A stretch of DNA of 9,313 nucleotides, taken from Anaerolineae bacterium. GTDB lineage: Bacteria > Chloroflexota > Anaerolineae > DUEN01. Under the pieces are notes generated by a model. It was not told the origin of the DNA. It worked only from the letters and a program-made list of their open reading frames with translations, and made no database searches. Every line of letters starts with the position of its first letter. Positions within the stretch are counted from its first letter, which is position 1. Positions 1-6,178 of the stretch are shown here, piece by piece. The stretch covers positions 1 to 9,313 of the forward strand of contig JAGHDS010000386.1 of NCBI GenBank assembly GCA_021159845.1, read 5' to 3'. A program made the position numbers and the translations under genes.

Positions 1-232
1 ATAGAGTCGTGAACGCGCCATCGAAGCGGCTAACGCCAGCGTTGGTCCCAAACCACATGACGCCGCGATGATCTTGGAGGACTGCGTTGACGCCGTTGTC
101 CACCAGCCCGTCAGAGTTGGTGAACGGGTGCCATTGCCCCGTGTCCATTTGGGCGTGAGCGGTGGGGGCGGCCATGATCAGGGCCAGGCAGACGAGGATC
201 ACGCAGCTCCAAAGGCACCTTTTCGACGGCAT
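1..232 (-). CDS. Secreted two-component-regulator-propeller protein, N-terminal part only
   Basis: Seventy-seven codons are present; the gene runs off the left edge. Residues 1-27 form a Sec signal peptide: MPSKR, a hydrophobic stretch of Val, Leu and Ile, then a likely cleavage site after AHA. Residues 34-73 read WHPFTNSDGLVDNGVNAV followed by LQDHRGVMWFGTNAGVSRFDG, the hallmark of the first blade of the two-component regulator propeller (Reg_prop) repeat. These propellers are usually the extracytoplasmic sensor part of a histidine kinase or other signalling protein, or a stand-alone secreted propeller; which applies cannot be seen here. The ATG at 232-230 follows an AAAGGAAA ribosome site. 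The gene begins 38 bp after the acetyltransferase with no visible terminator between them, so co-transcription is possible. The family call is firm; the full-length function is unknown. Confidence 0.85.
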   Translation of the reverse strand, partial: MPSKRCLWSCVILVCLALIMAAPTAHAQMDTGQWHPFTNSDGLVDNGVNAVLQDHRGVMWFGTNAGVSRFDGAFTTL

Positions 233-270
233 CTCTTTTCCTTTGATCTTAACTCTTGTGGTGGTTGAGG

Positions 271-927
271 CTATGGATCCTGAATCCCGTATGGGTGATC
301 AATCAGGTGATATGGGCAGGTGAGCTCTTCAACTCGCTTAATGATACGCGCTGGATTCCCCGCGACCACAGTATACGGCGGAACGTCCTTTGTGACCACT
401 GCCCCGGCCCCCACGAGCGCTCCCTCGCCGATTGTGATGTCCGGTAGAAGTGTGGCGTTGGCGCCGATCTTGGCCCCGCGCCGGATGGTGGCTCCTTTCA
501 AACAGGCTTTGGCCTTTGGACACAGAGGGTGTAGCGCGTTGGTGAGAACGACATTGGGGCCGATCCAGCAACCGTCTTCTAGAACGGAATACTCGGGGAT
601 GAAAGCCTGTGAGTGAATGCGCACGTTGTTGCCGATGATCACATGATGTTCCACGACTGAGCCAGTGCCTACGCTGACGTTATCGCCGATGATGTTGTGT
701 TCCCGGATCATCACCCCATGCCCTGTTTGGAAGTGCTGCCCAATCCGGTTCCCCGCGTAGATGACCGTATGTGACCGAATCACAGCGTCGGCGCCTATCG
801 AGGTGGGAAGATCACCTGGCTGATGCCTGGACGGCGGCCTCCCGATGATGACGAAATCGTCCACCTCGGCGTTTTCCCCAATCTGTACGCCCGGTAAGAT
901 TCGCGCCCAAGAGCTAATCGTCATCAT
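271..927 (-). CDS. Acetyltransferase with left-handed beta-helix (WbbJ/WxcM-N-like hexapeptide repeats)
   Basis: This 218-residue protein is built almost wholly of hexapeptide repeats, such as IGENAEV, IGDNVSV, IGNNVRI, IGPNVVL, IGANATL and IGEGALVGAGAVV, and ends in the typical AGNPARIIKRV cap (residues 189-199). It matches the sugar O/N-acetyltransferases of the LbH WxcM-N-like group, cytoplasmic trimers that move acetyl from acetyl-CoA to a nucleotide-linked amino sugar. TGHGVMIREH (68-77) and His133 are candidates for the active-site or CoA region. Two Cys/His groups stand out: H133, C136 and C142, and C204, H207 and H211. The ATG at 927 (a second ATG is at 924) has a GAGAGG ribosome site 7 nt upstream. 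The nearby Gfo/Idh/MocA dehydrogenase is the usual partner of this family, which supports a role in making an acetylated amino sugar for a surface glycan. The exact substrate is not readable from sequence. Confidence 0.88.
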   Translation of the reverse strand: MMTISSWARILPGVQIGENAEVDDFVIIGRPPSRHQPGDLPTSIGADAVIRSHTVIYAGNRIGQHFQTGHGVMIREHNIIGDNVSVGTGSVVEHHVIIGNNVRIHSQAFIPEYSVLEDGCWIGPNVVLTNALHPLCPKAKACLKGATIRRGAKIGANATLLPDITIGEGALVGAGAVVTKDVPPYTVVAGNPARIIKRVEELTCPYHLIDHPYGIQDP

Positions 928-975
928 CCGACGACCTCTCGGACTTCCGATGTGGGACCATGTACCGGTAGCCTA

Positions 976-1004
976 TTGCTTTTTACAAATAAATCGTATA
1001 TAGT
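976..1004 (+). promoter_or_regulatory. Sigma-70-type promoter for the LysM gene
   Basis: TTGCTT at 976-981 and TATAGT at 999-1004 are separated by exactly 17 nt, in an AT-rich island inside GC-rich DNA. Transcription would start near 1011, leaving a leader of about 144 nt before the LysM start codon. It resembles the two minus-strand promoters in this window. No equally good promoter was seen here for the divergent acetyltransferase gene. Confidence 0.6.
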
Positions 1005-1066
1005 AATGATGGGGTTCGGGACTGCCATTTCGTTGTGTGCCCTTCTTTAGTATCGAACAGCCGAAG

Positions 1067-1117
1067 TTGGCCAGCGATTGCGGCCAAACCATCGGTTGCT
1101 CGGCTTCAACCGGCCGC
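1067..1117 (+). promoter_or_regulatory. Possibly structured 5' leader with competing hairpins
   Basis: In the untranslated leader of the LysM gene, TTGGCC (1067-1072) can pair with GGCCAA (1082-1087). Alternatively, GCGGC (1080-1084) can pair with GCCGC (1113-1117) around a second stem, CGGTTG (1093-1098) with CAACCG (1107-1112). The two folds share bases 1082-1084 and so exclude one another. I compared it by eye with the c-di-GMP-I and c-di-AMP (ydaO) riboswitch consensus as I remember them and saw no match. A regulatory role is inference only. Confidence 0.3.
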
Positions 1118-1154
1118 TTTGTCTCATCTGGCAGAGGAACTCCGTGGGGTCCCT

Positions 1155-1850
1155 ATGAATGCGAGCAAGCGTACGATTACGATAGTCGTCGCGTTCTCCC
1201 TGACGTTGGGATATTTGATCCTGATGGTCAATCCCGTATGGGCTGCCCCAGGTTATGGCGTGTATGTGGTGCAGCCTGGGGATACATTGTACGGTATCGC
1301 CAGACGCTATCATACGGACGTCGCGACGCTGCAACGACTGAACCATCTGACGAACCCTAACTGGATTCGCGCCGGGCAGCGACTTGTAGTGCCTGGCCAG
1401 GGCCGCGATGGTCCTGCGGCTACGGTGCGGCCTCGGGTGATTATCCTGCCCCCCTCGGCGGCACGCTCGACGCCTGTGCCGGACGGGGGGGCCAGTTGCC
1501 TGTACCGGGTACAACGGGGTGATACCCTGTTTGGCCTGGCGCGCAGGTTCCAATTGCCTCACACTGCGATCGCTAGTGCTAATGGGATCTCCGCCTCCAG
1601 TATGCTGTATGTAGGACAAATATTGCGCATTCCTCGTGCGGATTGCGGCTTTGCCCTGGTCGGCGAGGCTACTGGCCGATCCACTTCTGCATTGACAGCC
1701 GACTGGTACGCCTCGGCTACTCCGGACGGGGCGGTCTTCCGGTCGGCTACACCCGCACTGACCTCTCCCAGACGTCTGTTGCCCACGCCCACGCCGACGC
1801 CCAACCTTCGCCATCGCTTTTACGGCTTTAGGCTTTTCCCAGATCGTTAG
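1155..1850 (+). CDS. Secreted protein with two LysM domains and a Thr/Pro-rich tail
   Basis: This is a 231-residue exported protein. Residues 1-30 are a signal peptide (MNASKR, a long hydrophobic core, VWA followed by APG). LysM 1 covers about 37-80 (YVVQPGDTLYGIARRY to AGQRLVVPG) and LysM 2 about 117-160 (YRVQRGDTLFGLARRF to VGQILRIP). LysM modules bind the N-acetylglucosamine of peptidoglycan and related glycans, so the product should sit in or on the cell wall. Cys115 and Cys164 flank LysM 2 and could form a disulfide. The tail from about 170 is rich in Ser, Thr, Ala and Pro and ends with a TPTPTP run. No hydrolase domain is present. The frame stays open upstream to a GTG at 1035, but the signal peptide begins cleanly at 1155, with GGGGT a few bases upstream. 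It is the only plus-strand gene here and probably a single transcription unit. Confidence 0.88.
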   Translation: MNASKRTITIVVAFSLTLGYLILMVNPVWAAPGYGVYVVQPGDTLYGIARRYHTDVATLQRLNHLTNPNWIRAGQRLVVPGQGRDGPAATVRPRVIILPPSAARSTPVPDGGASCLYRVQRGDTLFGLARRFQLPHTAIASANGISASSMLYVGQILRIPRADCGFALVGEATGRSTSALTADWYASATPDGAVFRSATPALTSPRRLLPTPTPTPNLRHRFYGFRLFPDR

Positions 1851-1881
1851 CCGAGGGAATCGCGAGGAAATCTTCCCTTGG
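1851..1881. terminator. Hairpin between convergent genes
   Basis: CCGAGGGAA (1851-1859) pairs with TTCCCTTGG (1873-1881) in nine pairs, one of them G-U, around a 13-nt loop. It starts right after the LysM stop codon and lies before the stop of the convergent dehydrogenase gene. Neither strand shows a U-tract after it, so it is either a weak bidirectional terminator or a 3'-end stabilising structure. Confidence 0.45.
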
Positions 1882-1901
1882 GCCCCGCCAGGCAGGACGA
1901 A

Positions 1902-2933
1902 TCACGGGAGGGAGAACGTGATGGCCGCTCCGCCTCGTTCTAAGGACTCCTGAGCGGCCTCCAATATCCTTACGACTTGGAGTCCGTTCAACCCGTCTGT
2001 CTCTGGCTGCTGTCCCTCCCGGATGCACGTTGCAAAGTGCTGGCACTCGGCCCGTAGTGGCTCCGTCATCTCCAACCTGGGGATCGTGATCATTCCTGAG
2101 TGGACCCGGTATTGGAACTCCCCGAAGCCAGGTTCTTCCTTGCGGTAGACCCCTTTCTCATATAGCTTGACCTTGCCCTCGTCAGCCACGTCGTCATACA
2201 CCACCATCTGCTTGCTGCCCACGATGGTCATCCGCCTGACCTTGCTGGGGTCCAACCAGCTTACGTGTACGTGTGCCAGGATCCCTCCTGGGAATCCCAG
2301 ATTGATAAACACCACATCCTCAATGCCGTCTGTCAGGTAAGTAGCGCCGCGAGCGCTCACCCACTCAGGCTCAGTTTCCAGCAGGTAAAGCAGGATGGAA
2401 ATGTCGTGCGGAGCGATGCTCCATAGTGCGTTGATGTCGCTCTGCACTCGGCCCAGGTTTACTCGCGTGGAGTATAAGTAATATAACTCGCCTAGCTTTC
2501 CTTCTTCAATGATCTGCTTGATGTACCGAACAGCGGGGTTGTACTGGAACACGTGCCCGACCATGAGCACGCGGTTCTGTGCCTCGGCCAGGCCGATGAG
2601 GTCCTCTGCGTCTCGGCTGTTGAGTGTTAGGGGTTTCTCCACCAGTACGTGTTTCCCGCTCTCCAGCGCCGCTTTTGCCAAGGCGTGGTGCGTGCGTGGA
2701 GGGGTGGCGATCACCACCGCGTCGATCGCCTGGTCTCGGCAGATCGAGGCGAAGTCGGTCGTCAGGTGTGTGTTGGGGTAAAGTCTCCCCATTTTCTCAA
2801 GCGTTTGCTCGTTCACATCACAGCAGGCGGTTAACTCGGTCTCCGGGATTTGGTGTAGATTGCGGGCCAGGTTGGGACCCCAGTATCCACACCCTACCAG
2901 TGCAACCCGGATTGGTCGCTCAGAGACGGTCAC
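1902..2933 (-). CDS. Gfo/Idh/MocA family NAD(P)-dependent sugar dehydrogenase
   Basis: This is a 343-residue cytoplasmic oxidoreductase. The N-terminal Rossmann fold opens with RVALVGCGYWGPNLARN, whose GCGYWG (14-19) is the dinucleotide loop. The family's catalytic-lysine motif is EKP (99-101, Lys100), and His176-Asp177 in APHDISILLYL fits the second catalytic element. The C-terminal half is the usual beta-sheet substrate domain. The GPNL type of this family commonly oxidises the 3-OH of a UDP-amino sugar or its uronic acid before transamination and N-acetylation; the acetyltransferase at 271-927 fits that role. The required aminotransferase is not in the window. I place the start at GTG 2933, with GGGGAG (2942-2947) 8 nt upstream. 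An in-frame TTG at 2981 lies upstream of the predicted transcription start, so it is unlikely. The family call is firm; the substrate is inferred. Confidence 0.9.
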   Translation of the reverse strand: MTVSERPIRVALVGCGYWGPNLARNLHQIPETELTACCDVNEQTLEKMGRLYPNTHLTTDFASICRDQAIDAVVIATPPRTHHALAKAALESGKHVLVEKPLTLNSRDAEDLIGLAEAQNRVLMVGHVFQYNPAVRYIKQIIEEGKLGELYYLYSTRVNLGRVQSDINALWSIAPHDISILLYLLETEPEWVSARGATYLTDGIEDVVFINLGFPGGILAHVHVSWLDPSKVRRMTIVGSKQMVVYDDVADEGKVKLYEKGVYRKEEPGFGEFQYRVHSGMITIPRLEMTEPLRAECQHFATCIREGQQPETDGLNGLQVVRILEAAQESLERGGAAITFSLP

Positions 2934-2981
2934 AGTTCTCACTCCCCGTTGCGGGCGGGAAATATTGCACGCAACGTCCAA

Positions 2982-3010
2982 ATTATAGTATAAGACTTTA
3001 TACTGGGCAA
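2982..3010 (-). promoter_or_regulatory. Strong sigma-70-type promoter for the dehydrogenase gene
   Basis: On the minus strand TTGCCC (3010-3005) and a perfect TATAAT (2987-2982) are 17 nt apart. Transcription would begin near 2975, about 40 nt before the GTG start at 2933. The promoter lies in the short gap after the GT-C-like gene, so the dehydrogenase need not depend on read-through. Confidence 0.72.
2987..3004. repeat. Perfect 7-bp inverted repeat in the promoter spacer
   Basis: AGTATAA (2987-2993) and TTATACT (2998-3004) are perfect inverted copies around a GACT centre. They fill the spacer of the dehydrogenase promoter almost exactly and overlap one base of the -10 box. The position is what an operator for a dimeric repressor or a spacer-binding activator would have. 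As a hairpin it would be AT-rich and weak, so it is a poor candidate terminator for the gene ending at 3024. Confidence 0.5.
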
Positions 3011-3023
3011 CAGGACTGCACGC

Positions 3024-5750
3024 CTACTCATCCCCAACAGGAATCGTCCGAATCGCGGCGACCTCGGCGGCGACATGCGATCGCGTCGCCGGGAGGTTGA
3101 CGACGATCGTCGCCGGCCTGAGCGCGCTGGCCCGGTCCCGCGCTTGCTCGGGCGTCCACCCTTGGGCGCCTATGAAAGCATGGCTCCAGCGGAAACGGCC
3201 GCGTAGATCTGTGGTGATGCCCAGGCTGTGTAGCGCGGCGATCGCCGATTCACTCAGGTGCAGCGATGCTTCATCTCGCACGGTGCCCAATACCCATAGT
3301 CCCGGTGGGGCTGAGCGGAGCCACGACGCCATATCGTCGCTCGCTCGGGCGCTGGCGTGGGTGTCGAACGAGGCTGTCGCTCGGACGGTCCCGTTGTCAG
3401 GATCGAACAGGACCAGGTTGTACCCCCGGTGGTTGGGTGAATAGTCTATACCATTGACGTAGATGTGTGCGAAATCGCCGACCTCCTCCCCGGCACTGCG
3501 TATGAGCAAGGCCGCGTGAGTCGGTAGACCGGGCGCGGGAGATGTCCCTGTCAGGACATCGTTCAGGTCGTAGGTGCGGGCGAATCTCAGTCGGACCGGT
3601 GCGAGCCCCGGCTTTGCCTGCCCGGGGGGCCATGTGAAGCGCACCCAACGCCACGTAGTTGAGATCGGTTGCCTGTCCGCCGAATACCCGCTGATGGTCA
3701 GGCTGACTTCTTGCCCAGGGCCCGGCGCACGCATGAGGAGCTCCAGTCCCCTCGCTCTCGCCGTGACGGGAATCTGTAGGCGTACCTCGCGCCGTTCCGC
3801 CCATACGGCAGCAGCCAGCGGTCCGTCTGTGGTAGGCGCGGGCGGGCTCCAACCCTCACCCAGCAGCAGGTGCCCGATGTTACTTCCCAGGCTGATGCTT
3901 GGGGGCAGCGCGCGTAGGGTACGCTGGACACGATAAAGCGCGATGTTGCCTGTGTCCTCGACGAGCTGGATAGGGAACACGGCCCTTACGTATTGCTCCA
4001 GGGCAGGCGGCACCTTGTCTCTGTGGATGACCACGTACGCGATATCGAGGGCATCCAGCACCTGGGCGGCCTGCTTACGTTGAGCGGTCAGCCATCCCTT
4101 TGGCGCCAGGGAAGGATTTTGCACCCAGGTTTCGATCGGCTTTATCTCATCGCGCAGGGCCTGATGTAGTGGCCTATCGGCGTTGATCATGCCGATGAGC
4201 AGGTCGAGCACTGGGGCCTCGCTGAAGTACTGGAACTTGAACTCCGGATTGCGCGAGGTATTGCCGCCCAGGATCGGCCGATGGTGGACGGTTTGGTACC
4301 ATTGCTCGAACATGATGATGACATCTTGCTTACCCACCACGCGCGCCCCATTGCGCCATCCCAGCGGCAGCTCCATGACCGCGCCGGGCGTCGGGTCCGT
4401 CTCGGCGGCGATCCGGTGGTAGATGCCCGGCACCCCCATATCGCTCAGCGGCAGCGGAATGGCGATGTGCTCGGCCAGGAAGAGGAGCGCGGCTATGGGC
4501 ACGAGCATTCCTATATGCAACCTGGGGAGCCGGCGTGGGAGCTCCAACACTCCGCCGGCGGCGAGCATGGAGATGCTCAGTAGGAGCGGGACCGCATAGC
4601 GGCTGGGGTAGCGATTCCCTTTGAAGAAAGGCCAGCGCGACACGAGGGCGAAGGGACCGGGAATACCCGTGTCGTGCCCCATGACGCGGAGCGTAGGGCC
4701 GAGCGTGAGCAGGAAGAAGACTACCGCTGCGATGCCCCAAAAGGCCGCGGTGCGCTGGGGCCGATGAAGCAGTCCAATGAGGGCCAGGACGCCAGTGCTG
4801 TATCCCAGGTAGACGTGCTGGCCCTTGTCGTGTGGAAAGGGCATGTGAGCGGTGATGTGCCCCAGAAGCGGGTGGTGCAGCGTCGGGATCAGGTAGCCGG
4901 CCAGGTCGGCCGAGAAGACGTCGGCGAAGCCGCCGCCGGAGGTGAGGAAGTCCCCCTCTGCCCGTAAGTCGGGCCACATGTTGGCCAGCATAGGGACGAT
5001 GATGGCGGCGAAGACCAATCCCAGGATGGCGAGCCTGGTCACCCAGGGAAGCCAGGTCCCCCGCCGGGGATGAGCGGCCGCGCGCCATAGCGCGTAAATC
5101 CCAATGAAGATAAGCAGGAAGGAGGCGAAGGTAGCCTCTGCCCAAGCTTGTAATCCAAGGAAAAGCCCCGCGAGGATCGCGTCGCGTGGGCGCCCGTTCT
5201 CGCGCCCCGCGCGCCAGACGTAAAGCATACAGAAGGGCACCCATTGAGAACTGGCGATGTTGAACTGCCCTAACGCCGCGTAGAATAGCTTGTTGGAGGC
5301 GAAGGCGTAGATCAGGCCAGACAGCCAGGCGGCTCCCAGGAGCGAGTATGTGGGGCGGTGTCCCGTCCCCCACACCTCCCACGCGAGCAGATAGGCCCCG
5401 TATCCGCCCAGGATGAAGGATGAAAGCAGCAGGATATTGGAGGCCGGGACGATGCCCAATGTGGTCTGGAGGGGGATGGAGAGCAGCCCGTTTAGCACAG
5501 TGAGCGTGTAGAATGCCAGGTTGATCCCGATCGGCCAGAACATCCATCGGCAATGGAAGGGGTTCCCGTGTAGCTTCAGGATCGAGAAGCGCACCCACCA
5601 AAGGTTCCAGGTCAGCGCGGGGTCGTCGATCCCGTCACCGGGCACGTGGGTGGTAAAATGCAGGATCAGGGGATATGTGAGAATCAGGCTTAGGAGTCCA
5701 TAACTCAGGAGAACGAGTCCGTGTCGCCGGGCCCGGGAGTGAAGGACCAC
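3024..5750 (-). CDS. Large membrane protein, GT-C glycosyltransferase-like, with C-terminal ILEI/FAM3-type domain
   Basis: This 908-residue protein has roughly ten or eleven membrane helices over the first 450 residues. After the first helix the extracytoplasmic loop holds GDGIDDP (Asp39, Asp42, Asp43), the acidic site expected of GT-C enzymes, followed by WNLWW. RYPSRY before a late helix, then a MELPLGW segment and a YQTVHHRPILGG segment, are typical of YfhO/PTPS-related GT-C-like proteins common in Chloroflexota. A beta-sandwich region (about 610-760) follows, with GEGWSPP and LELLMRAPGPG. Residues about 776-865 match the ILEI domain known from FAM3 and POMGNT1: GYNLVLFDPDNGTV, then SFDTHAS, then VRDEAS, then WSHAFIGAQGW. 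The likely role is transfer of a lipid-linked sugar to a surface glycan, with the C-terminal domains binding the glycan. I place the start at GTG 5750, with GGAGGT 5 nt upstream; an in-frame ATG at 5867 lies upstream of the predicted promoter and inside a terminator hairpin. Substrate unknown. Confidence 0.8.
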   Translation of the reverse strand: MVLHSRARRHGLVLLSYGLLSLILTYPLILHFTTHVPGDGIDDPALTWNLWWVRFSILKLHGNPFHCRWMFWPIGINLAFYTLTVLNGLLSIPLQTTLGIVPASNILLLSSFILGGYGAYLLAWEVWGTGHRPTYSLLGAAWLSGLIYAFASNKLFYAALGQFNIASSQWVPFCMLYVWRAGRENGRPRDAILAGLFLGLQAWAEATFASFLLIFIGIYALWRAAAHPRRGTWLPWVTRLAILGLVFAAIIVPMLANMWPDLRAEGDFLTSGGGFADVFSADLAGYLIPTLHHPLLGHITAHMPFPHDKGQHVYLGYSTGVLALIGLLHRPQRTAAFWGIAAVVFFLLTLGPTLRVMGHDTGIPGPFALVSRWPFFKGNRYPSRYAVPLLLSISMLAAGGVLELPRRLPRLHIGMLVPIAALLFLAEHIAIPLPLSDMGVPGIYHRIAAETDPTPGAVMELPLGWRNGARVVGKQDVIIMFEQWYQTVHHRPILGGNTSRNPEFKFQYFSEAPVLDLLIGMINADRPLHQALRDEIKPIETWVQNPSLAPKGWLTAQRKQAAQVLDALDIAYVVIHRDKVPPALEQYVRAVFPIQLVEDTGNIALYRVQRTLRALPPSISLGSNIGHLLLGEGWSPPAPTTDGPLAAAVWAERREVRLQIPVTARARGLELLMRAPGPGQEVSLTISGYSADRQPISTTWRWVRFTWPPGQAKPGLAPVRLRFARTYDLNDVLTGTSPAPGLPTHAALLIRSAGEEVGDFAHIYVNGIDYSPNHRGYNLVLFDPDNGTVRATASFDTHASARASDDMASWLRSAPPGLWVLGTVRDEASLHLSESAIAALHSLGITTDLRGRFRWSHAFIGAQGWTPEQARDRASALRPATIVVNLPATRSHVAAEVAAIRTIPVGDE

Positions 5751-5755
5751 GGGAG

Positions 5756-5761
5756 ACCTCC
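5756..5761 (-). promoter_or_regulatory. Ribosome binding site deciding the GT-C start
   Basis: GGAGGT on the minus strand lies 5 nt before GTG 5750-5748. With the promoter at 5811-5839 it rules in this start and rules out the in-frame ATG at 5867. The removed 39 residues are Arg-rich and look unlike a protein N-terminus. Confidence 0.65.
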
Positions 5762-5810
5762 GATCGGCAGAGTGGCACGCAGATGTGTATGCACTGCGCC
5801 GTCGGGCGGG

Positions 5811-5839
5811 ACTATACCATCGGGGCCTTTTTTTGGCAA
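5811..5839 (-). promoter_or_regulatory. Sigma-70-type promoter for the GT-C-like gene
   Basis: On the minus strand TTGCCA (5839-5834) and TATAGT (5816-5811) are 17 nt apart. The start of transcription would be near 5804, about 54 nt before the GTG at 5750. The promoter sits just downstream of the hairpin that closes the exporter operon, so the two units appear separate. Confidence 0.68.
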
Positions 5840-5864
5840 TTGATCGCGGGGGTGCTCTTCGAGG

Positions 5865-5912
5865 CATCGGCGGCCTGTCCCCTGAGGTAGGTCGCGGGGC
5901 AGGCCGCCGATG
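5865..5912 (-). terminator. Long GC-rich hairpin closing the exporter operon
   Basis: CATCGGCGGCCTGTCCC (5865-5881) and GGGGCAGGCCGCCGATG (5896-5912) pair over 17 bp with a single wobble and a 14-nt loop. It begins 11 bp past the stop of the 76-residue gene. There is no U-tract after it on the minus strand, so termination may rely on the stem alone or on a factor; the position makes terminator the best reading. The T-run at 5828-5834 is on the plus strand, is not adjacent to this stem, and lies inside the next promoter. Confidence 0.65.
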
Positions 5913-5923
5913 GGATGGGTGGA

Positions 5924-6154
5924 TCAGATCAACGTCTTCATCTTCAGCATCTGAGCGCCCAGCGCCTCCAGCGCCCGGGCGATGTCCGGTTTGCCTTCTC
6001 GTTCGAGCTCGGTCACGGCCTGGTTCAACACGGTGAAGAACGTCCCGTCGATAACCGGCAGGTACATGCTGACGAGGCGATGAAGCTCCTGGTCATCTCG
6101 GGCTTTCAGCAATTGGCGGATGATGGCCAGCGATTCCTCCTGATTCAGGGCCAT
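5924..6154 (-). CDS. Small helical protein of unknown function at the end of the exporter operon
   Basis: This 76-residue protein has no signal peptide or membrane helix. It looks all-helical: an amphipathic first part (residues 5-30, IIRQLLKARDDQELHRLV), then YLPVIDGTFFTVLNQAV, EGKPDIARALEALG and a basic LKMKTLI end. The LPxIDGxFFxxLNxxV pattern recalls the short helical modules found before TPR or CHAT regions in Chloroflexota and cyanobacterial proteins; this is an impression from memory, not a family assignment. The ATG at 6154 is preceded by GGGAGGG 10 nt upstream, and the gene follows the second adaptor by 24 bp, so it should be translated from the exporter mRNA. Codon use and a good ribosome site argue for a real gene. 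A cytoplasmic accessory or regulatory role to the ABC system is a guess from position. Confidence 0.72.
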   Translation of the reverse strand: MALNQEESLAIIRQLLKARDDQELHRLVSMYLPVIDGTFFTVLNQAVTELEREGKPDIARALEALGAQMLKMKTLI

Positions 6155-6178
6155 ATGGTGTGGTCCCTCCCGTGTCGG

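Noticed and set aside
1006..1050. A short leader peptide reading ATGATGGGG and on to a TAG.
   Set aside because: The first ATG is upstream of or at the predicted transcription start, no ribosome site precedes it, and no run of regulatory codons is seen.
1011..1154. A known riboswitch (c-di-GMP-I or c-di-AMP) in the LysM leader.
   Set aside because: The conserved core sequences of those classes as I remember them were not found; only generic hairpins are visible.
1047..1814. A 255-residue open frame antisense to the LysM gene.
   Set aside because: Its product is Arg/Gly/Gln-rich with no recognisable motif, and the opposite frame encodes a signal peptide and two clear LysM domains. It is a GC-driven shadow.
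4330..5601. A 423-residue open frame in another frame of the same strand inside the GT-C gene.
   Set aside because: The product is Arg/Pro/Ala/His-rich low complexity, while the overlapping frame shows coherent membrane helices and GT-C motifs.
5828..5834. A T7 run on the plus strand as an intrinsic terminator tail.
   Set aside because: No hairpin directly precedes it on the plus strand and no plus-strand gene ends there. On the minus strand it is the A-run inside the GT-C promoter spacer.
5751..5867. Extension of the GT-C protein to an in-frame ATG at 5867.
   Set aside because: The ATG lies in the terminator hairpin and upstream of the predicted promoter; the 39 added residues are Arg-rich, and a GTG with GGAGGT is present at 5750.
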